Source: an uncultured Burkholderiales bacterium (GTDB taxonomy: Bacteria > Pseudomonadota > Gammaproteobacteria > Burkholderiales > Burkholderiaceae_C). Taken from it: a DNA stretch of 64,000 nucleotides. Below, in pieces: positions 42,614 through 53,198 of the stretch (its first letter is position 1; each line of letters begins with the position of its first letter). A model generated the notes under the pieces. The model did no database searches and was not told the DNA's origin. It was given only the letters and a program-made list of their open reading frames with translations. The translations under genes were made by a program, and so were the position numbers. Where the stretch lies: positions 79,135 through 143,134 of the forward strand of contig CAIQBO010000003.1 of the NCBI GenBank assembly GCA_903870145.1, read 5' to 3'.

Positions 42614-44913
42614 TAAAAGGACGTTCCAATTTGGAATTGCAATCTCTGGATTTTATCCGTAGTCTGACGACGTATCGGCAAAGCATAAGAAAAACGCAAA
42701 GGGCCCATGGGCGAGATCCAACTCAGACCCATGCCAACAGACGAGCGAAGCTCACTTAAATTGACTTTTTCATGCTCCCCGTAGGCGCGCCCCACGTCGG
42801 TGAAAGCAAACAGCCGCAGGGTCTTGTCGTTCCCGGCCCCAGGAACAGGGAGCATCAATTCGGCGTTCATGACAATTTTCTTGGTTCCGCCCAGGTACAA
42901 GTTGTTGGAAGTGTCTGAAGGCCCCAAGGTCGATTGCTGAAAGCCGCGAACGCTGCCCAAGCCACCCACAAAGTAGTTCTTGAACAAGGGGAACGGTCTG
43001 CCGCTCAAGCCCTGCCCCCATCCAAGGTCGGAATTGAGTGCTAAAGTAAACTTTTTACTCAAGGGTATGTACTGCTGGTACTGGTAGTTGGAGCGAACAT
43101 AGCGTGAGTCACCAAACAAACTCATATCGGCATTGAACCGCTGCAATACACCTCGGTTGGGCACCAAGGCGCTGTCGCGACCGTCACGGGCCCAGCCCAC
43201 GGTCAGGGGCAGTGCATTGCTGGTGTAGCCGAACTGCTGCATGTACTCGACATACGCATTGGGCAAATTATTGCCAGGTCGGATCGCAGTTTGCTCCAAG
43301 TTCATGCCAAAAAAGATGGTGTCAATTTCACTGAACGGCACCCCAAAGCGAATGCCGGCCCCGGAACTGACCAAGCTGTAGGCATTCAAATCGGTCAGGT
43401 AGGGACGCGTTGTGCGATGGAAAACATCGAATGTTCTAGAAATACCCTCGGGCGTGAAGTAGGGGTCGGTGGTGCTCAAAACCACAGTTCGGTTGTACTT
43501 GCTGGTGTTGATCTCTGTGGCCAAATAATTGCCAGAGCCAAAGGCATTTTCTTGCCGTATGCCAAAACTCAAGGCCACTTTTTCGGTCGAAGAAAAACCA
43601 GCCCCCAAAGATACGCTGCCAGTTGGCTTTTCGATCACGGTGATGGTCAGATCAACTTGGTCCGCGGTGGCCGGAACCTCTTGCGTGTCAATGTTGACTT
43701 CGGTGAAGAAACCCAAACGGTCCACCCGGTCTCGTGACAATCGAATTTTGTCGCCGTCATACCAGGCCGACTCCAGCTGACGAAATTCACGGCGAATGAC
43801 TTCGTCGCGGGTTCGGTTGTTGCCCGAAACATGGATACGGCGTACGTAAGCTCGCCGGGCTGGCTCGGCCTGCAAAACAAACGACACCCGGTTGTTCAGG
43901 CGGTCAATTTCAGGCTTGGCTTCAACGCGGGCAAAGGCAAAGCCAAATTTGCCAAAATAATCGGTGAATGCCTTGGTGGTCTCGGTCACAGTTTCGGCGT
44001 TGTAGGCTTGACCCAAACCTATCTTGAGTAAACCTTTGAACTCCTCTTCTTTGCCCAAGAAGTTGCCTTCCAGTTTCACACCAGACACCACAAAGCGCTC
44101 GCCCTCCACCACGTTGATGGTGATGAAAATATCTTGTTTATCAGGTGAGATGGCAACTTGCGTGGAGTCAATGCGGAACTCTAAAAAACCACGCGCCAAA
44201 TAATAGGAGCGCAATGACTCCAAGTCCGCATTGAGTTTGGTGCGCGAGTAACGGTCTGCTTTGGTGTACCAACTGAGCCAGCCGCCAACATCCAAATTGA
44301 ATTGGTCTTTGAGCGTGTCTTCCGATATGAATTGATTGCCAGTGATGCGGATGTGTTTGATTTTGGAAGGGCCGCCTTCGCTCACTGTGAAGGTCAACTT
44401 GACCCGATTGCGCTCGACCGGCGTGACGGTTGTCACAACCTCAGCGCCATACAAACTGCGCGTGATGTATTGCCGCTTGAGCTCTTGCTCGGCCTTGTCG
44501 GCCAAGGCTTTGTCAAAAGGCCGCCCCTCAAAGATGCCTACTTCTTTCAAGGCTTTGCCAAGCACATCTTTGTCAAATTCTTTGAGGCCAACCCATTCGA
44601 CTTCAGCAATCGAGGGGCGCTCTTCCACAATCACGACCAAGACATCGCCTTGGGTTTCAAGCCGCACATCTTTGAACAAGCCCAGCGCAAACAAAGCACG
44701 AATGGCCGCGGCGCCTGATTCGTCGTTGTAGAGATCCCCCACGCGAAAGGGCAAGGAAGCAAACACAGTGCCGGACTCTACACGCTGCAGACCCTCCACG
44801 CGTATGTCTGCGACCTTAAAGGGCTCGACAGCCCAAGCAGCCAAGCAACTCATGGTGGCAACGGCCAAGACACACAGTTTGTGCCAACGAAATCGGGTGA
44901 GTTGAGAGTTCAT
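42613..44913 (-). CDS. bamA: Outer-membrane protein assembly factor BamA
   Basis: 766 residues. Signal peptide ending near AWA, five POTRA domains in the periplasm (starting VADIRVEGLQRVESGTVFASLP), then a 16-strand beta-barrel ending with LQFQIGTSF, a C-terminal aromatic typical of outer-membrane proteins. The barrel carries the lid-loop VRGF(Q) motif (GSVRGFQQSTLGP). Upstream of rseP and downstream-coupled with skp. Confidence 0.97.
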   Translation of the reverse strand: MNSQLTRFRWHKLCVLAVATMSCLAAWAVEPFKVADIRVEGLQRVESGTVFASLPFRVGDLYNDESGAAAIRALFALGLFKDVRLETQGDVLVVIVEERPSIAEVEWVGLKEFDKDVLGKALKEVGIFEGRPFDKALADKAEQELKRQYITRSLYGAEVVTTVTPVERNRVKLTFTVSEGGPSKIKHIRITGNQFISEDTLKDQFNLDVGGWLSWYTKADRYSRTKLNADLESLRSYYLARGFLEFRIDSTQVAISPDKQDIFITINVVEGERFVVSGVKLEGNFLGKEEEFKGLLKIGLGQAYNAETVTETTKAFTDYFGKFGFAFARVEAKPEIDRLNNRVSFVLQAEPARRAYVRRIHVSGNNRTRDEVIRREFRQLESAWYDGDKIRLSRDRVDRLGFFTEVNIDTQEVPATADQVDLTITVIEKPTGSVSLGAGFSSTEKVALSFGIRQENAFGSGNYLATEINTSKYNRTVVLSTTDPYFTPEGISRTFDVFHRTTRPYLTDLNAYSLVSSGAGIRFGVPFSEIDTIFFGMNLEQTAIRPGNNLPNAYVEYMQQFGYTSNALPLTVGWARDGRDSALVPNRGVLQRFNADMSLFGDSRYVRSNYQYQQYIPLSKKFTLALNSDLGWGQGLSGRPFPLFKNYFVGGLGSVRGFQQSTLGPSDTSNNLYLGGTKKIVMNAELMLPVPGAGNDKTLRLFAFTDVGRAYGEHEKVNLSELRSSVGMGLSWISPMGPLRFSYALPIRRQTTDKIQRLQFQIGTSF

Positions 44914-44962
44914 GCGTTTGAATTAATGATTGCCAAGCACCAAGGCTGGACCTTTAGACGAA

Positions 44963-46369
44963 TTACTGCAAAAAAAGACGGTTGATGTCGTTGAAAAAAG
45001 CCAGCGCCATGATGCCCATCAAAAACGCTAAACCGACCTTTTGCAAACCTTGTTGCCATGAGGCAGACACCGGTTTACCCGTCAAAGACTCCCAAAGATA
45101 ATACATCAGGTGCCCACCGTCCAACATTGGCAAAGGCAACAAGTTCAGCAGGCCCAGGCTGACACTGATCAAAGCCAAAAAAGTTAAGTACGAAACCAAG
45201 CCCATTTGGGCCGAGTTTCCCGCCTGCTGCGCTATCGACAACGGGCCACTCAAATGCTGCGAAGAGGCTTGGCCCACGAGCATTTTGCCGATCAAAGTGG
45301 CTGTCAGTGCGCCCAGCTGCCCCACCTGCTCGAAGCCCTTGGCGATGCCATCCAAAAAACCCAACCGCGCCCACTGCGCCGCTGGCGCACCACCAATGAA
45401 GGCACCCAGGCGCCCATGTGCGGGCTGATCAGGCGGCGTCAGCCACTGCGGGCGCACTGGCAAGGCCATGCGCTGGCCCTGGCGTTCAATCAGCCAAATG
45501 GGGTCGGGCTGATCCGCCAAAACGTGCATGCCCCGAATCAAATCACGCAGCTGCTGCGCGTCGATGATGACTTGGCCGCCCACCTTGAGGACACGGTCTC
45601 CCGGCTGCAAACCGGCCGCATAGCCTGCCCCACTGGGCTCTAACTGGCCCAATACTGCCGGGGAGAGTGGCCCGCGAAGACCCAATAAGTCCCACTGCGT
45701 GCGCTCAGGCTTGGTGCTGGGCAGCGAATCGGTGACTCGCCCTAGCGGCGCTGGCAGCACCAGCTCAAAACTGCCAGCACCATTGGCTTTTTGAATTTGC
45801 AAATGCAAAGGCACCCCTGCCAAATCGGCCTGCAAGTAAAGCCAGCGCAAACTTTGAAATTGTTCAATGGGCTGTGGATCCTGCTCGGCCAAGTTGGCCG
45901 ATAAAACCGTTTCTCCGCCCTGCAAGCCCGCTTTTTCAGCCCAACTGGCAGGCACTGGGCTGGCCAGAATCGGCAGCGCTTGCATTTGCCCCCACCAAGC
46001 CAAGCCTGAGAAAATAAGCGCTGCCAGTGCCAAATTGGCCAAGGGCCCGGCCAGCACAATGGCTGCGCGCACTTTGAGGCTCTGCAAATCAAACGCCCTG
46101 GCACGTTTTTCGGGGGGCACTTGCGCTTCACGCGAGTCCACCATGCGCACAAACCCGCCCAAGGGCCAACGCCCGATGACAAATTGGGTGTTTTGCCCAA
46201 GCCTGGGGTGCTTGGCTTGCCAGCGGCAGATCGGCTTGCCAAACCCGATGGAAAACTCCAACACCTCCACGCCGCAGGCCACGGCCATTCTGTAATGACC
46301 GTACTCATGAACTGCTATCAGCAGGCTCAAGGCCACCAAAAAAGCAATCAGTGTCAACAGCATGTGCAA
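44963..46369 (-). CDS. rseP: Site-2 protease RseP
   Basis: Inner-membrane zinc protease that cuts the anti-sigma-E factor RseA. 468 residues. H21EYGH25 zinc motif in the first membrane helix, PDZ-like region (GAGYAAGLQPGDRVLKVGGQVI), and the C-terminal NLLPLPMLDGGHLMYYLWE with the third zinc ligand aspartate. Slightly longer than the E. coli protein (450). Confidence 0.96.
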   Translation of the reverse strand: MHMLLTLIAFLVALSLLIAVHEYGHYRMAVACGVEVLEFSIGFGKPICRWQAKHPRLGQNTQFVIGRWPLGGFVRMVDSREAQVPPEKRARAFDLQSLKVRAAIVLAGPLANLALAALIFSGLAWWGQMQALPILASPVPASWAEKAGLQGGETVLSANLAEQDPQPIEQFQSLRWLYLQADLAGVPLHLQIQKANGAGSFELVLPAPLGRVTDSLPSTKPERTQWDLLGLRGPLSPAVLGQLEPSGAGYAAGLQPGDRVLKVGGQVIIDAQQLRDLIRGMHVLADQPDPIWLIERQGQRMALPVRPQWLTPPDQPAHGRLGAFIGGAPAAQWARLGFLDGIAKGFEQVGQLGALTATLIGKMLVGQASSQHLSGPLSIAQQAGNSAQMGLVSYLTFLALISVSLGLLNLLPLPMLDGGHLMYYLWESLTGKPVSASWQQGLQKVGLAFLMGIMALAFFNDINRLFLQ

Positions 46370-46376
46370 GTGCTTT

Positions 46377-47567
46377 TCAAACCATGCAGCGCTGAACCAA
46401 GGCGGCTGCCTGCGCTCGGCTGCGTTGGTCTAAGGCCAACAAGTCGGCCAGGTTTTGGGGCGCTGCAGGAATCACCTTCGACAGCGTTTCCATGTTGACC
46501 TGATGGATCTGATCAAAGCGAATTCTTTTCTCCAAAAAAGCTTCGACTGCAATTTCGTTGGCAGCGTTGAGCACCGCGCTGGTGCCTGGGGCTGCTTTCA
46601 AGACCTCCCAAGCCAAACCCAAGCCGGGAAAACGCTCTGGATGGTCATGCGCATCGATGGCCTCAAACGTCATAGGCTTCAAATTGTGAAAATCCAAAGA
46701 CGAAGCGCCTGAGGCCAGCCGCTCAGGCCAGCCCAAACCATAGGCAATGGGCACGCGCATGTCGGGCGTGCCCAACTGTGCGACCACAGAGCTGTCTTTG
46801 AACTGAACCATGGAATGCACGATGCTTTGCGGGTGAATGACCACCTCTAACTGCACTGGGCTGACCCCAAACAAATAGCGCGCCTCGATCACTTCAAGTG
46901 CTTTGTTCATCATGGTGGCAGAGTCCACCGAAATTTTGCGGCCCATGACCCAATTGGGGTGAGCGCAAGCCTCCTCTGGCGTGACGCTGCGCAGGCTCGC
47001 CACCTCGCGTGTGCGAAAAGGCCCGCCTGATGCAGTCAAGATGATTTTGTCAATCCGGCTGGCCCAGTGCTTCGGGTCTTCAGGCAAGGCTTGGAAGATA
47101 GCGGAGTGCTCGCTGTCAATGGGCAGCAATCTTGCACCGCCTTCATTAACTGCGGTCAAGAAAACCTCACCCCCCACCACCAAGGCTTCTTTGTTGGCCA
47201 GCAACAAGCGCTTGCCGGCCTTGGCGGCTGCCAAACAAGGCGGTAATCCTGCAGCGCCCACAATGGCGGCCATGACAGCGTGAACATCCGGGTGCGATGC
47301 GACTTGGCACAAAGCCTCTGAGCCCCAGAGCACTTGCACTGTCAAGCCTTCAGCCTTGACGCGGTCTGCCAATTGACGGCCTGCGGCCTCATGCGCCATG
47401 ACTGCAAAGCGAGGTTTGAAAATCGCGCACTGCGACAAAATCAATTCGACTTGCGTGGAAGCCGTCAAGGCAAAAACCTCAAAGCGCTCAGGATGCCGAG
47501 ACAACACGTCCAGAGTATTGGTGCCGATGGAGCCAGTGCTGCCCATGACCGTGATGTTTTGTTTCAT
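46377..47567 (-). CDS. dxr: 1-deoxy-D-xylulose-5-phosphate reductoisomerase
   Basis: Second step of the MEP isoprenoid pathway; fosmidomycin target. 396 residues. NADPH-binding GSTGSIGTNTLDVL, LLANKEALVVGGEV, and the catalytic loop ILTASGGPFR, then WVMGRKISVDSATMMNKALEVIEA. It is next to cdsA but the usual partner uppS is missing here. Confidence 0.97.
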   Translation of the reverse strand: MKQNITVMGSTGSIGTNTLDVLSRHPERFEVFALTASTQVELILSQCAIFKPRFAVMAHEAAGRQLADRVKAEGLTVQVLWGSEALCQVASHPDVHAVMAAIVGAAGLPPCLAAAKAGKRLLLANKEALVVGGEVFLTAVNEGGARLLPIDSEHSAIFQALPEDPKHWASRIDKIILTASGGPFRTREVASLRSVTPEEACAHPNWVMGRKISVDSATMMNKALEVIEARYLFGVSPVQLEVVIHPQSIVHSMVQFKDSSVVAQLGTPDMRVPIAYGLGWPERLASGASSLDFHNLKPMTFEAIDAHDHPERFPGLGLAWEVLKAAPGTSAVLNAANEIAVEAFLEKRIRFDQIHQVNMETLSKVIPAAPQNLADLLALDQRSRAQAAALVQRCMV

Positions 47568-47579
47568 GGATGCTAATTA

Positions 47580-48443
47580 TCAGAGGCTTGAAGGCTTGAT
47601 CAATGAGACCAACATCATGGCAATGGGCAAACTTGGCAAGAGGGCGTCCAAGCGATCGAGCACACCGCCGTGGCCGGGCAATAGCTTGGAGCTGTCTTTG
47701 ACACCCGCACTTCTTTTGACCAAAGATTCCACCAAATCACCGACCACGCTCATGGTCGTCATGAACACCAAGCTCAAGATCAACATGCCTGTGCCTTGCG
47801 CTGACAATCGAGTGAACAAACTGGCAACAGGCCATTGGTAATGCTGCTCTAAAGCCAACCACGTATAAGACAACACGAACACGCCGACCATGCCGCCTAC
47901 AACCCCTTCCCAACTTTTACCGGGGCTGATCGAGGGCGCCAATTTTGCAGGGAACCATCGCCCGCCCAAGGCACGGCCAAAAAAGTAGGCCATGACATCG
48001 GCGGCCCAAACCAAACACAAAATAGACAACAAAAATGCAACGCCTGTTGTGCGTGCTTGCGCCATGGCCAGCCAAGCCAGCCAGATCAAGCCCAGGCCCA
48101 CCAACCACCGCGCGGTACGCGGCCACTGCGCCCAACCTGCCACCCCACGCAGCAGCATCCATGCGGTCACACCCACCCAGGCAGCGCCGGCCAGCAACCA
48201 CACCACAGGGGCGGTAGATTCTGTCCAACCGGCAGCCACCGCCAGTGCGCAAACGCCTGCACATGCAAAGGCAGACAGCACTGCCTTTCTAATGGGCAAG
48301 CCATTCAAACGGCCCCACTCCCAAGCGCCCGCCGCGATCAGAACAATGGAGACTGCCAAAAATGGTGTGGGCGAATCGGCAAACAGCGCTGGCAGCAAAA
48401 CAGCCAGGAGCGCAAGTGCGGTAATGATGCGTTGTTGGAGCAT
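47580..48443 (-). CDS. cdsA: Phosphatidate cytidylyltransferase
   Basis: Makes CDP-diacylglycerol for phospholipids. 287 residues, about eight membrane helices, and the C-terminal signature SPGKSWEGVVGGMVG with SVVGDLVESLVKRSAGVKDSSKLLPGHGGVLDRLDALL. The gap to frr is only ~50 bp, so uppS is not between them. Confidence 0.96.
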   Translation of the reverse strand: MLQQRIITALALLAVLLPALFADSPTPFLAVSIVLIAAGAWEWGRLNGLPIRKAVLSAFACAGVCALAVAAGWTESTAPVVWLLAGAAWVGVTAWMLLRGVAGWAQWPRTARWLVGLGLIWLAWLAMAQARTTGVAFLLSILCLVWAADVMAYFFGRALGGRWFPAKLAPSISPGKSWEGVVGGMVGVFVLSYTWLALEQHYQWPVASLFTRLSAQGTGMLILSLVFMTTMSVVGDLVESLVKRSAGVKDSSKLLPGHGGVLDRLDALLPSLPIAMMLVSLIKPSSL

Positions 48444-48494
48444 CGAATCAATCGCTCAATTGCTGGGGCCGAATGATTCGAGATCGATGCAGCG

Positions 48495-49055
48495 TCAAAC
48501 CGCCATGATCTCGTGCTCTTTGCCTGCCACCAATTGGTCTATTTCAGCAACGTGCCTGTCAGTGACTTTTTGGACATCGGCTTCTGCACGTTTTTGCTCG
48601 TCTTCAGAAGCCAGTTTGTCTTTGACCAATTTTTTCACGGCCTCATTGGCATCGCGGCGCAAATTGCGCACTGCGATCTTGGCGTTCTCACCTTCCGTGC
48701 GCACCAGTTTGGTCATTTCTCGGCGGCGCTCTTCGCTCATGGCGGGCATGGGCACACGGATCAGATCGCCCATGGACGCAGGGTTCAAGCCCAAGTCACT
48801 CTCGCGAATGGCTTTTTCAATTTTGGCCCCCATGCCTTTTTCCCAAGGCTGAACGCTGATGGTGCGCGAGTCGATCAAGGCAACGTTGGCCACCTGAGAC
48901 AGCGGCACCACGGAGCCGTAGTACTCCACTTGAACGGAATCGAGCAAAGCCGGATTGGCACGGCCTGTGCGAATTTTGGACAGGTTGTTTTTGAAAGCCG
49001 CAATGGACTGGTCCATCTTGGACTGCGTGCTGGTCTTGATGTCATCTAAGCTCAT
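48495..49055 (-). CDS. frr: Ribosome recycling factor
   Basis: Splits post-termination ribosomes with EF-G. 186 residues from the ATG at 49055 ([18 protein letters not shown]). [39 protein letters not shown], and a helical C-terminus with [14 protein letters not shown]. The frame reaches back to 49205 inside pyrH, but the internal ATG fits the family. Confidence 0.97.
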   Translation of the reverse strand: MSLDDIKTSTQSKMDQSIAAFKNNLSKIRTGRANPALLDSVQVEYYGSVVPLSQVANVALIDSRTISVQPWEKGMGAKIEKAIRESDLGLNPASMGDLIRVPMPAMSEERRREMTKLVRTEGENAKIAVRNLRRDANEAVKKLVKDKLASEDEQKRAEADVQKVTDRHVAEIDQLVAGKEHEIMAV

Positions 49056-49080
49056 GAAATTCTCCAGAGAAAAGCAAGAA

Positions 49081-49803
49081 TCAGGCGTAAACCAAGGTGC
49101 CCTCGTCTTCGCCCATGACCACGCGCTTGAGCGCACCATGCTTGAAAATTGAGAACACTTTGACGGGCAACTTTTGATCGCGGCACAGCGCAAATGCAGT
49201 GGCATCCATGATGCCTAAATTTTGGGAGATGGCTGCGTCAAAGGTGATTTTGTTGTAGCGCGTGGCTGTGGGGTCGAGTTTGGGGTCGGCCGAGTAAACA
49301 CCATCAACCTTGGTGGCTTTGAGCACCAACTCGGCGCCAATTTCTGCGCCGCGCAAAGCCGCAGCCGTGTCGGTCGTGAAAAATGGGTTGCCCGTGCCGG
49401 CCGCGAAAATCACCACTTTGCCTTCTTCCAAATATTGCAAAGCCTTGGGCCGGATATAGGGCTCAACCACTTGCTCAATGGCAATGGCGGACATCACGCG
49501 CGCGGTCAAACCAGCTTTGTTCATGGTGTCTGCCAAAGCCAAGGAATTCATCACTGTGGCCAACATGCCCATGTAATCAGCAGTAGCCCGGTCCATGCCG
49601 ACCGAGCCGCCAGCGACACCGCGGAAAATATTGCCACCGCCAATGACCACAGCCAACTCAATGCCCAAGCGGGTAACTTCGGCAATTTCTTCGACCATGC
49701 GCACGATGGTGGCGCGGTTGATGCCAAATTGATCATCGCCCATCAAAGACTCGCCTGACAGCTTGAGCAAAATACGCTTGTGGGCTGGTTTGGCGATGGT
49801 CAT
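49081..49803 (-). CDS. pyrH: UMP kinase
   Basis: Phosphorylates UMP; bacterial-type hexamer of the amino-acid kinase family. 240 residues with [18 protein letters not shown] and [30 protein letters not shown] and [13 protein letters not shown]. Between tsf and frr as usual. Confidence 0.97.
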   Translation of the reverse strand: MTIAKPAHKRILLKLSGESLMGDDQFGINRATIVRMVEEIAEVTRLGIELAVVIGGGNIFRGVAGGSVGMDRATADYMGMLATVMNSLALADTMNKAGLTARVMSAIAIEQVVEPYIRPKALQYLEEGKVVIFAAGTGNPFFTTDTAAALRGAEIGAELVLKATKVDGVYSADPKLDPTATRYNKITFDAAISQNLGIMDATAFALCRDQKLPVKVFSIFKHGALKRVVMGEDEGTLVYA

Positions 49804-49893
49804 GACAGGCTCCTTTTGAATTTCAACTGAAAGTTTACTGGGGAAATGCCCTTACGGGCCAAATCCGAAGGCCCCGTGAGGGGCACTTGTGAA

Positions 49894-50787
49894 TTAAGCC
49901 GCGCTTTGGGCCGCAGCGACTTGGGCGGCAACTTCAGCAGCGAAATCGTCGACCTTCTTCTCAATGCCCTCGCCCATCACATACAGAGTGAAAGCTTTGA
50001 TTTGAGTGGCTTGGGCTTTGAGCATTTGTTCGACCGTTTGTTTGTCATTCTTAACAAACGCTTGGTTGAATAAAGAGACTTCTTTCAAATACTTTTGCAC
50101 CGAGCCTTCGATCATTTTGGCAGCAATATCAGCTGGCTTGCCTGATTCGGCGGCCTTGGCAGTGGCCACAGATCGCTCTTTGGCGATCAAATCGGCTGGC
50201 ACTTCAGCGCTGCTCAAAGAGACAGGCTTCATGGCGGCAATGTGCATGGCAACGTCTTTGGCTGCAGTGTCGTTGCCTTCAAATTCCACCACGACCCCAA
50301 TGCGGGTGCCGTGCAAGTAAGAGGCCAATTGAGTGCCGCTGGCGGCGCGCTTGAAACGGCGAAAGCTCATGTTCTCGCCAATCTTGCCAATCAGGCCTTT
50401 GCGCACGTCTTCCAAGGTCGGCCCGAATCCATCTTGGCTGTAGCTCAAGAGACCCAATGCAGCCACATCGGCTGGGTTGTGTTCGGCCACCAACTTGGCA
50501 GCGGCATTGGCCATGGCCAAGAAGCTGTCGTTTTTGGTCACGAAGTCGGTTTCGCAATTGACCTCGATCATGGCGCATGTTGCGCCTTGCATGCAGATGC
50601 TCACGACGCCTTCAGCGGTCACGCGCGAAGCGGCTTTGCCTGCTTTGGTGCCCAGTTTGACACGCAGCAACTCTTCGGCTTTGGCCATGTCGCCTTCTGC
50701 TTCGGTCAATGCTTTTTTGCACTCCATCATGGGGGCATCGGTTTTGGCGCGCAGTTCAGCGACCATGCTTGCGGTAATTGCAGCCAT
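49894..50787 (-). CDS. tsf: Elongation factor Ts
   Basis: Nucleotide exchange factor for EF-Tu. 297 residues. N-terminal UBA-like [27 protein letters not shown], then [10 protein letters not shown] and VALSS-type core with the coiled-coil subdomain. A terminator-like hairpin separates it from rpsB, so stoichiometry of S2 and Ts can differ. Confidence 0.97.
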   Translation of the reverse strand: MAAITASMVAELRAKTDAPMMECKKALTEAEGDMAKAEELLRVKLGTKAGKAASRVTAEGVVSICMQGATCAMIEVNCETDFVTKNDSFLAMANAAAKLVAEHNPADVAALGLLSYSQDGFGPTLEDVRKGLIGKIGENMSFRRFKRAASGTQLASYLHGTRIGVVVEFEGNDTAAKDVAMHIAAMKPVSLSSAEVPADLIAKERSVATAKAAESGKPADIAAKMIEGSVQKYLKEVSLFNQAFVKNDKQTVEQMLKAQATQIKAFTLYVMGEGIEKKVDDFAAEVAAQVAAAQSAA

Positions 50788-50831
50788 TTTTGTTTCTCCG
50801 TCTACAGTTCAAATCAAATTAAAGTCAGCTT

Positions 50832-50857
50832 AAAAAAAAGGGGCAAGAAGCCCCTTT
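50832..50857 (-). terminator. Intrinsic terminator/attenuator between rpsB and tsf
   Basis: Stem AAAGGGGC (50837-50844) with GCCCCTTT (50850-50857), 5-nt loop, then eight T residues on the minus strand (50839-50832). Well placed to reduce transcription of tsf and genes behind it. Confidence 0.75.
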
Positions 50858-50875
50858 CAATCAGTCTTGTAGGCC

Positions 50876-51631
50876 TCAAGCGGCCGCCTCTTGTACTTCT
50901 ACGAATTCGCCTTCGCCTTGCGCTGCCGCAACGGCTTTGACCACGTCGTTGACCGCATTGGCACGGCCTTCGATGATGGCATCTGCAATGCCGCGAGCGT
51001 ACAAGGCGACCGCTTTTGAGGAGTCGTCGTTGCCAGGAATCACGTAATCAATGCCTTCGGGCGAGTGGTTGGAATCGACCACACCGATCAAAGGAATGCC
51101 CAGTTTTTTGGCTTCGGCAATGGCAATCTTGTGGTAACCCACATCGATCACGAAAATTGCGTCAGGCAAGGCGGCCATGTCTTGGATGCCGCCAATGTCT
51201 TTTTCAAGCTTTTCAATTTCGCGCTTGAACATCAATTGCTCTTTTTTGCTCAGGGTCTCTAAACCCACTTCTTGCTGCACCTTCATGTCTTTAAGGCGCT
51301 TGATCGATGTTTTAACGGTTTTGAAGTTGGTCAGCATGCCGCCCAACCAACGTTGGTCGACAAAAGGCACGCCAGCACGATTGGCCTCGGTGGCCACCGT
51401 TTCGCGGGCTTGGCGTTTGGTGCCGACCATCAAAATGTTGCCGCGATTGGCCGCCAATTGCTTGACGAACTTGGTCGCTTCCTGGAACATCGGGAGCGAT
51501 TTTTCCAGGTTGATGATGTGGATTTTATTGCGGTGACCGAAGATGAACGGGGCCATCTTGGGGTTCCAAAAGCGTGTTTGGTGTCCGAAGTGGACACCGG
51601 CTTCCAGCATTTCGCGCATGGTAACGGACAT
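50876..51631 (-). CDS. rpsB: 30S ribosomal protein S2
   Basis: 251 residues from the ATG at 51631 ([26 protein letters not shown]). [51 protein letters not shown] and [39 protein letters not shown] are conserved S2 stretches. First gene of the cluster; promoter and leader hairpin lie upstream. Confidence 0.98.
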   Translation of the reverse strand: MSVTMREMLEAGVHFGHQTRFWNPKMAPFIFGHRNKIHIINLEKSLPMFQEATKFVKQLAANRGNILMVGTKRQARETVATEANRAGVPFVDQRWLGGMLTNFKTVKTSIKRLKDMKVQQEVGLETLSKKEQLMFKREIEKLEKDIGGIQDMAALPDAIFVIDVGYHKIAIAEAKKLGIPLIGVVDSNHSPEGIDYVIPGNDDSSKAVALYARGIADAIIEGRANAVNDVVKAVAAAQGEGEFVEVQEAAA

Positions 51632-51674
51632 GGTTTTTCTCCAAAGGTTAGGTCTAAAATCCAGTTCACCGATC

Positions 51675-51710
51675 GCTTGCGGGCTTTTCATTTGAAAAAA
51701 GCCAACAAGC
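51675..51710 (-). promoter_or_regulatory. Leader hairpin of rpsB
   Basis: On the minus strand GCTTG...CAAGC closes a stem containing GGCTTTT/AAAAGCC with a small loop. It lies 45-80 bp before the rpsB start, in the predicted leader. S2 autoregulation through its leader is known in other bacteria; equivalence here is inferred. Confidence 0.45.
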
Positions 51711-51773
51711 AACACCTTGAAGGAACTGGTTTGCGAGTGGTTTGCTTAGAGGAAAAGCCTGCTAAGCCGCTCG

Positions 51774-51782
51774 ATTATAGCA
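51774..51782 (-). promoter_or_regulatory. Extended -10 promoter of rpsB
   Basis: TGCTATAAT on the minus strand (51782-51774) fits the extended -10 TGnTATAAT, giving a leader of about 135 nt. No clear -35 hexamer is needed for this class. Confidence 0.6.
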
Positions 51783-51842
51783 CCCAAACTGCGCTGCCCC
51801 ATCCACCACGACCCACAGCCACACCCTTAGAAAGCACACCCC

Positions 51843-53198
51843 ATGCGCGCAGACCTGATTGCCACCCTGCAGGCCATTGCAGCCCACACCACCACAGCGC
51901 AAGCCCAGTGGGAAGAGTGCCAAGCCATCGCTCAAAGCGCGGCCTGCCAGAACGTTTTCATGCAACTTGAGGGCCCCCAAGCGCCAGCGGCTTTGGCTGC
52001 ACCGGGCATTGGAAAATCCGCCTTGGCAGGGCTGCCCTTTTCGGCCAAAGACCTGTTTGACGTGGCGGGCAGCGTCACGCAAGCCGGCTCCGTGGTGCTG
52101 GCAGACCGGCCGGCAGCTGCGCACGACTGCCCCGCAGTGGCGCACATGCGCGCGGCCGGTGGCAGCCTGATTGGCCGCACCAACATGGTGGAGTTTGCAT
52201 TTTCAGGGGTCGGCATCAACCCCCATTACGGCACACCTGCCGCTTGGGATGCGACAACAGACCAGCGCGTTGACGCGGCGGGCGAAGCACGCGTACCAGG
52301 CGGCTCTTCTTCTGGCGCGGCCGTCTCGGTGGCCACCGGTGCCGTGTTCATTGCGCTGGGCTCCGACACCGGCGGCTCGATTCGGATTCCGGCCGCGCTC
52401 AACGGCTTGGTGGGCTTTAAAAACACGGCCAGGCGGGTTTCCACGCAAGGCGCGGTGCCCTTGTCAACCACCATGGACACGGTTTGCGCCATGACACGCA
52501 GTGTGCGCGATGCCGTGTTGGCCCATGAAATTTTGGCTGATCGCAAAGTAGCTCGCGCCCACAAACCGCTGAGTGCCTACCGCTTGGCTGTGCCCAGCAC
52601 TTTGTTTTTAGACGCCATGGACAAAGGCGTGCAAGTGGCTTGGGAGCGCAGTTTGAAAACTTTGCGCAGTGCAGGCGCGCAGCTGGTTGAAGTGCCCATG
52701 CTGGAGCTCAAATCTTTGGCAGGTTTACTGGCCACCGGTGGTTTCAGTGCGGCCGAGAGTTTCACTTGGCATCGCTCTTTGATTGAACAGCACCACAGCC
52801 AGTACGACCCGCGCGTAGCGCAGCGCATTTTGCGAGGCGCCAACATGAAGGCGTTTGAATATTTGGATTTGCAAAAGGGCCGCACGCAGTGGATTGCGCA
52901 GATGCAATCGGCCTTGAGCGGGTTTGATGCAGCCTTGTCACCCACGCTGCCAATTTACGGACCAAGCATCAGCAGCATGGCGCCTGGTGAACAACGTGAC
53001 GAGGCCTTTTTTGCAGCCAATGCTTTGCTGCTGCGCAACACCAGTGTGATCAACACGCTAGACGGCTGCGCCTTGTCGCTGCCCTGCCACATGCCAGGTG
53101 AATTGCCCAGCAGCATGATGGTCTGGCAAGGGCCCATGCGCGACGACGATGTGCTGAACATTTCTTTGGCCATCGAAACTGCTTTGAGGGCCATGTGA
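51843..53198 (+). CDS. Amidase-signature family enzyme
   Basis: 451 residues. The Ser-cisSer-Lys triad is visible: K69 in FSAKDLFD, cis-Ser around S155 in PGGSSSGAA, and nucleophile S179 in SDTGGSIR. Not GatA: no partner GatB/GatC is nearby and the length and C-terminus differ. Substrate unknown; many such enzymes hydrolyse small amides. The stop overlaps the next gene (GTGA). Confidence 0.9.
   Translation: MRADLIATLQAIAAHTTTAQAQWEECQAIAQSAACQNVFMQLEGPQAPAALAAPGIGKSALAGLPFSAKDLFDVAGSVTQAGSVVLADRPAAAHDCPAVAHMRAAGGSLIGRTNMVEFAFSGVGINPHYGTPAAWDATTDQRVDAAGEARVPGGSSSGAAVSVATGAVFIALGSDTGGSIRIPAALNGLVGFKNTARRVSTQGAVPLSTTMDTVCAMTRSVRDAVLAHEILADRKVARAHKPLSAYRLAVPSTLFLDAMDKGVQVAWERSLKTLRSAGAQLVEVPMLELKSLAGLLATGGFSAAESFTWHRSLIEQHHSQYDPRVAQRILRGANMKAFEYLDLQKGRTQWIAQMQSALSGFDAALSPTLPIYGPSISSMAPGEQRDEAFFAANALLLRNTSVINTLDGCALSLPCHMPGELPSSMMVWQGPMRDDDVLNISLAIETALRAM

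Noticed and set aside
49862..49884. GCCCC-GTGA-GGGGC hairpin between pyrH and tsf as a terminator
   Set aside because: No T tract follows on the minus strand; could be a weak pause or mRNA end structure only.
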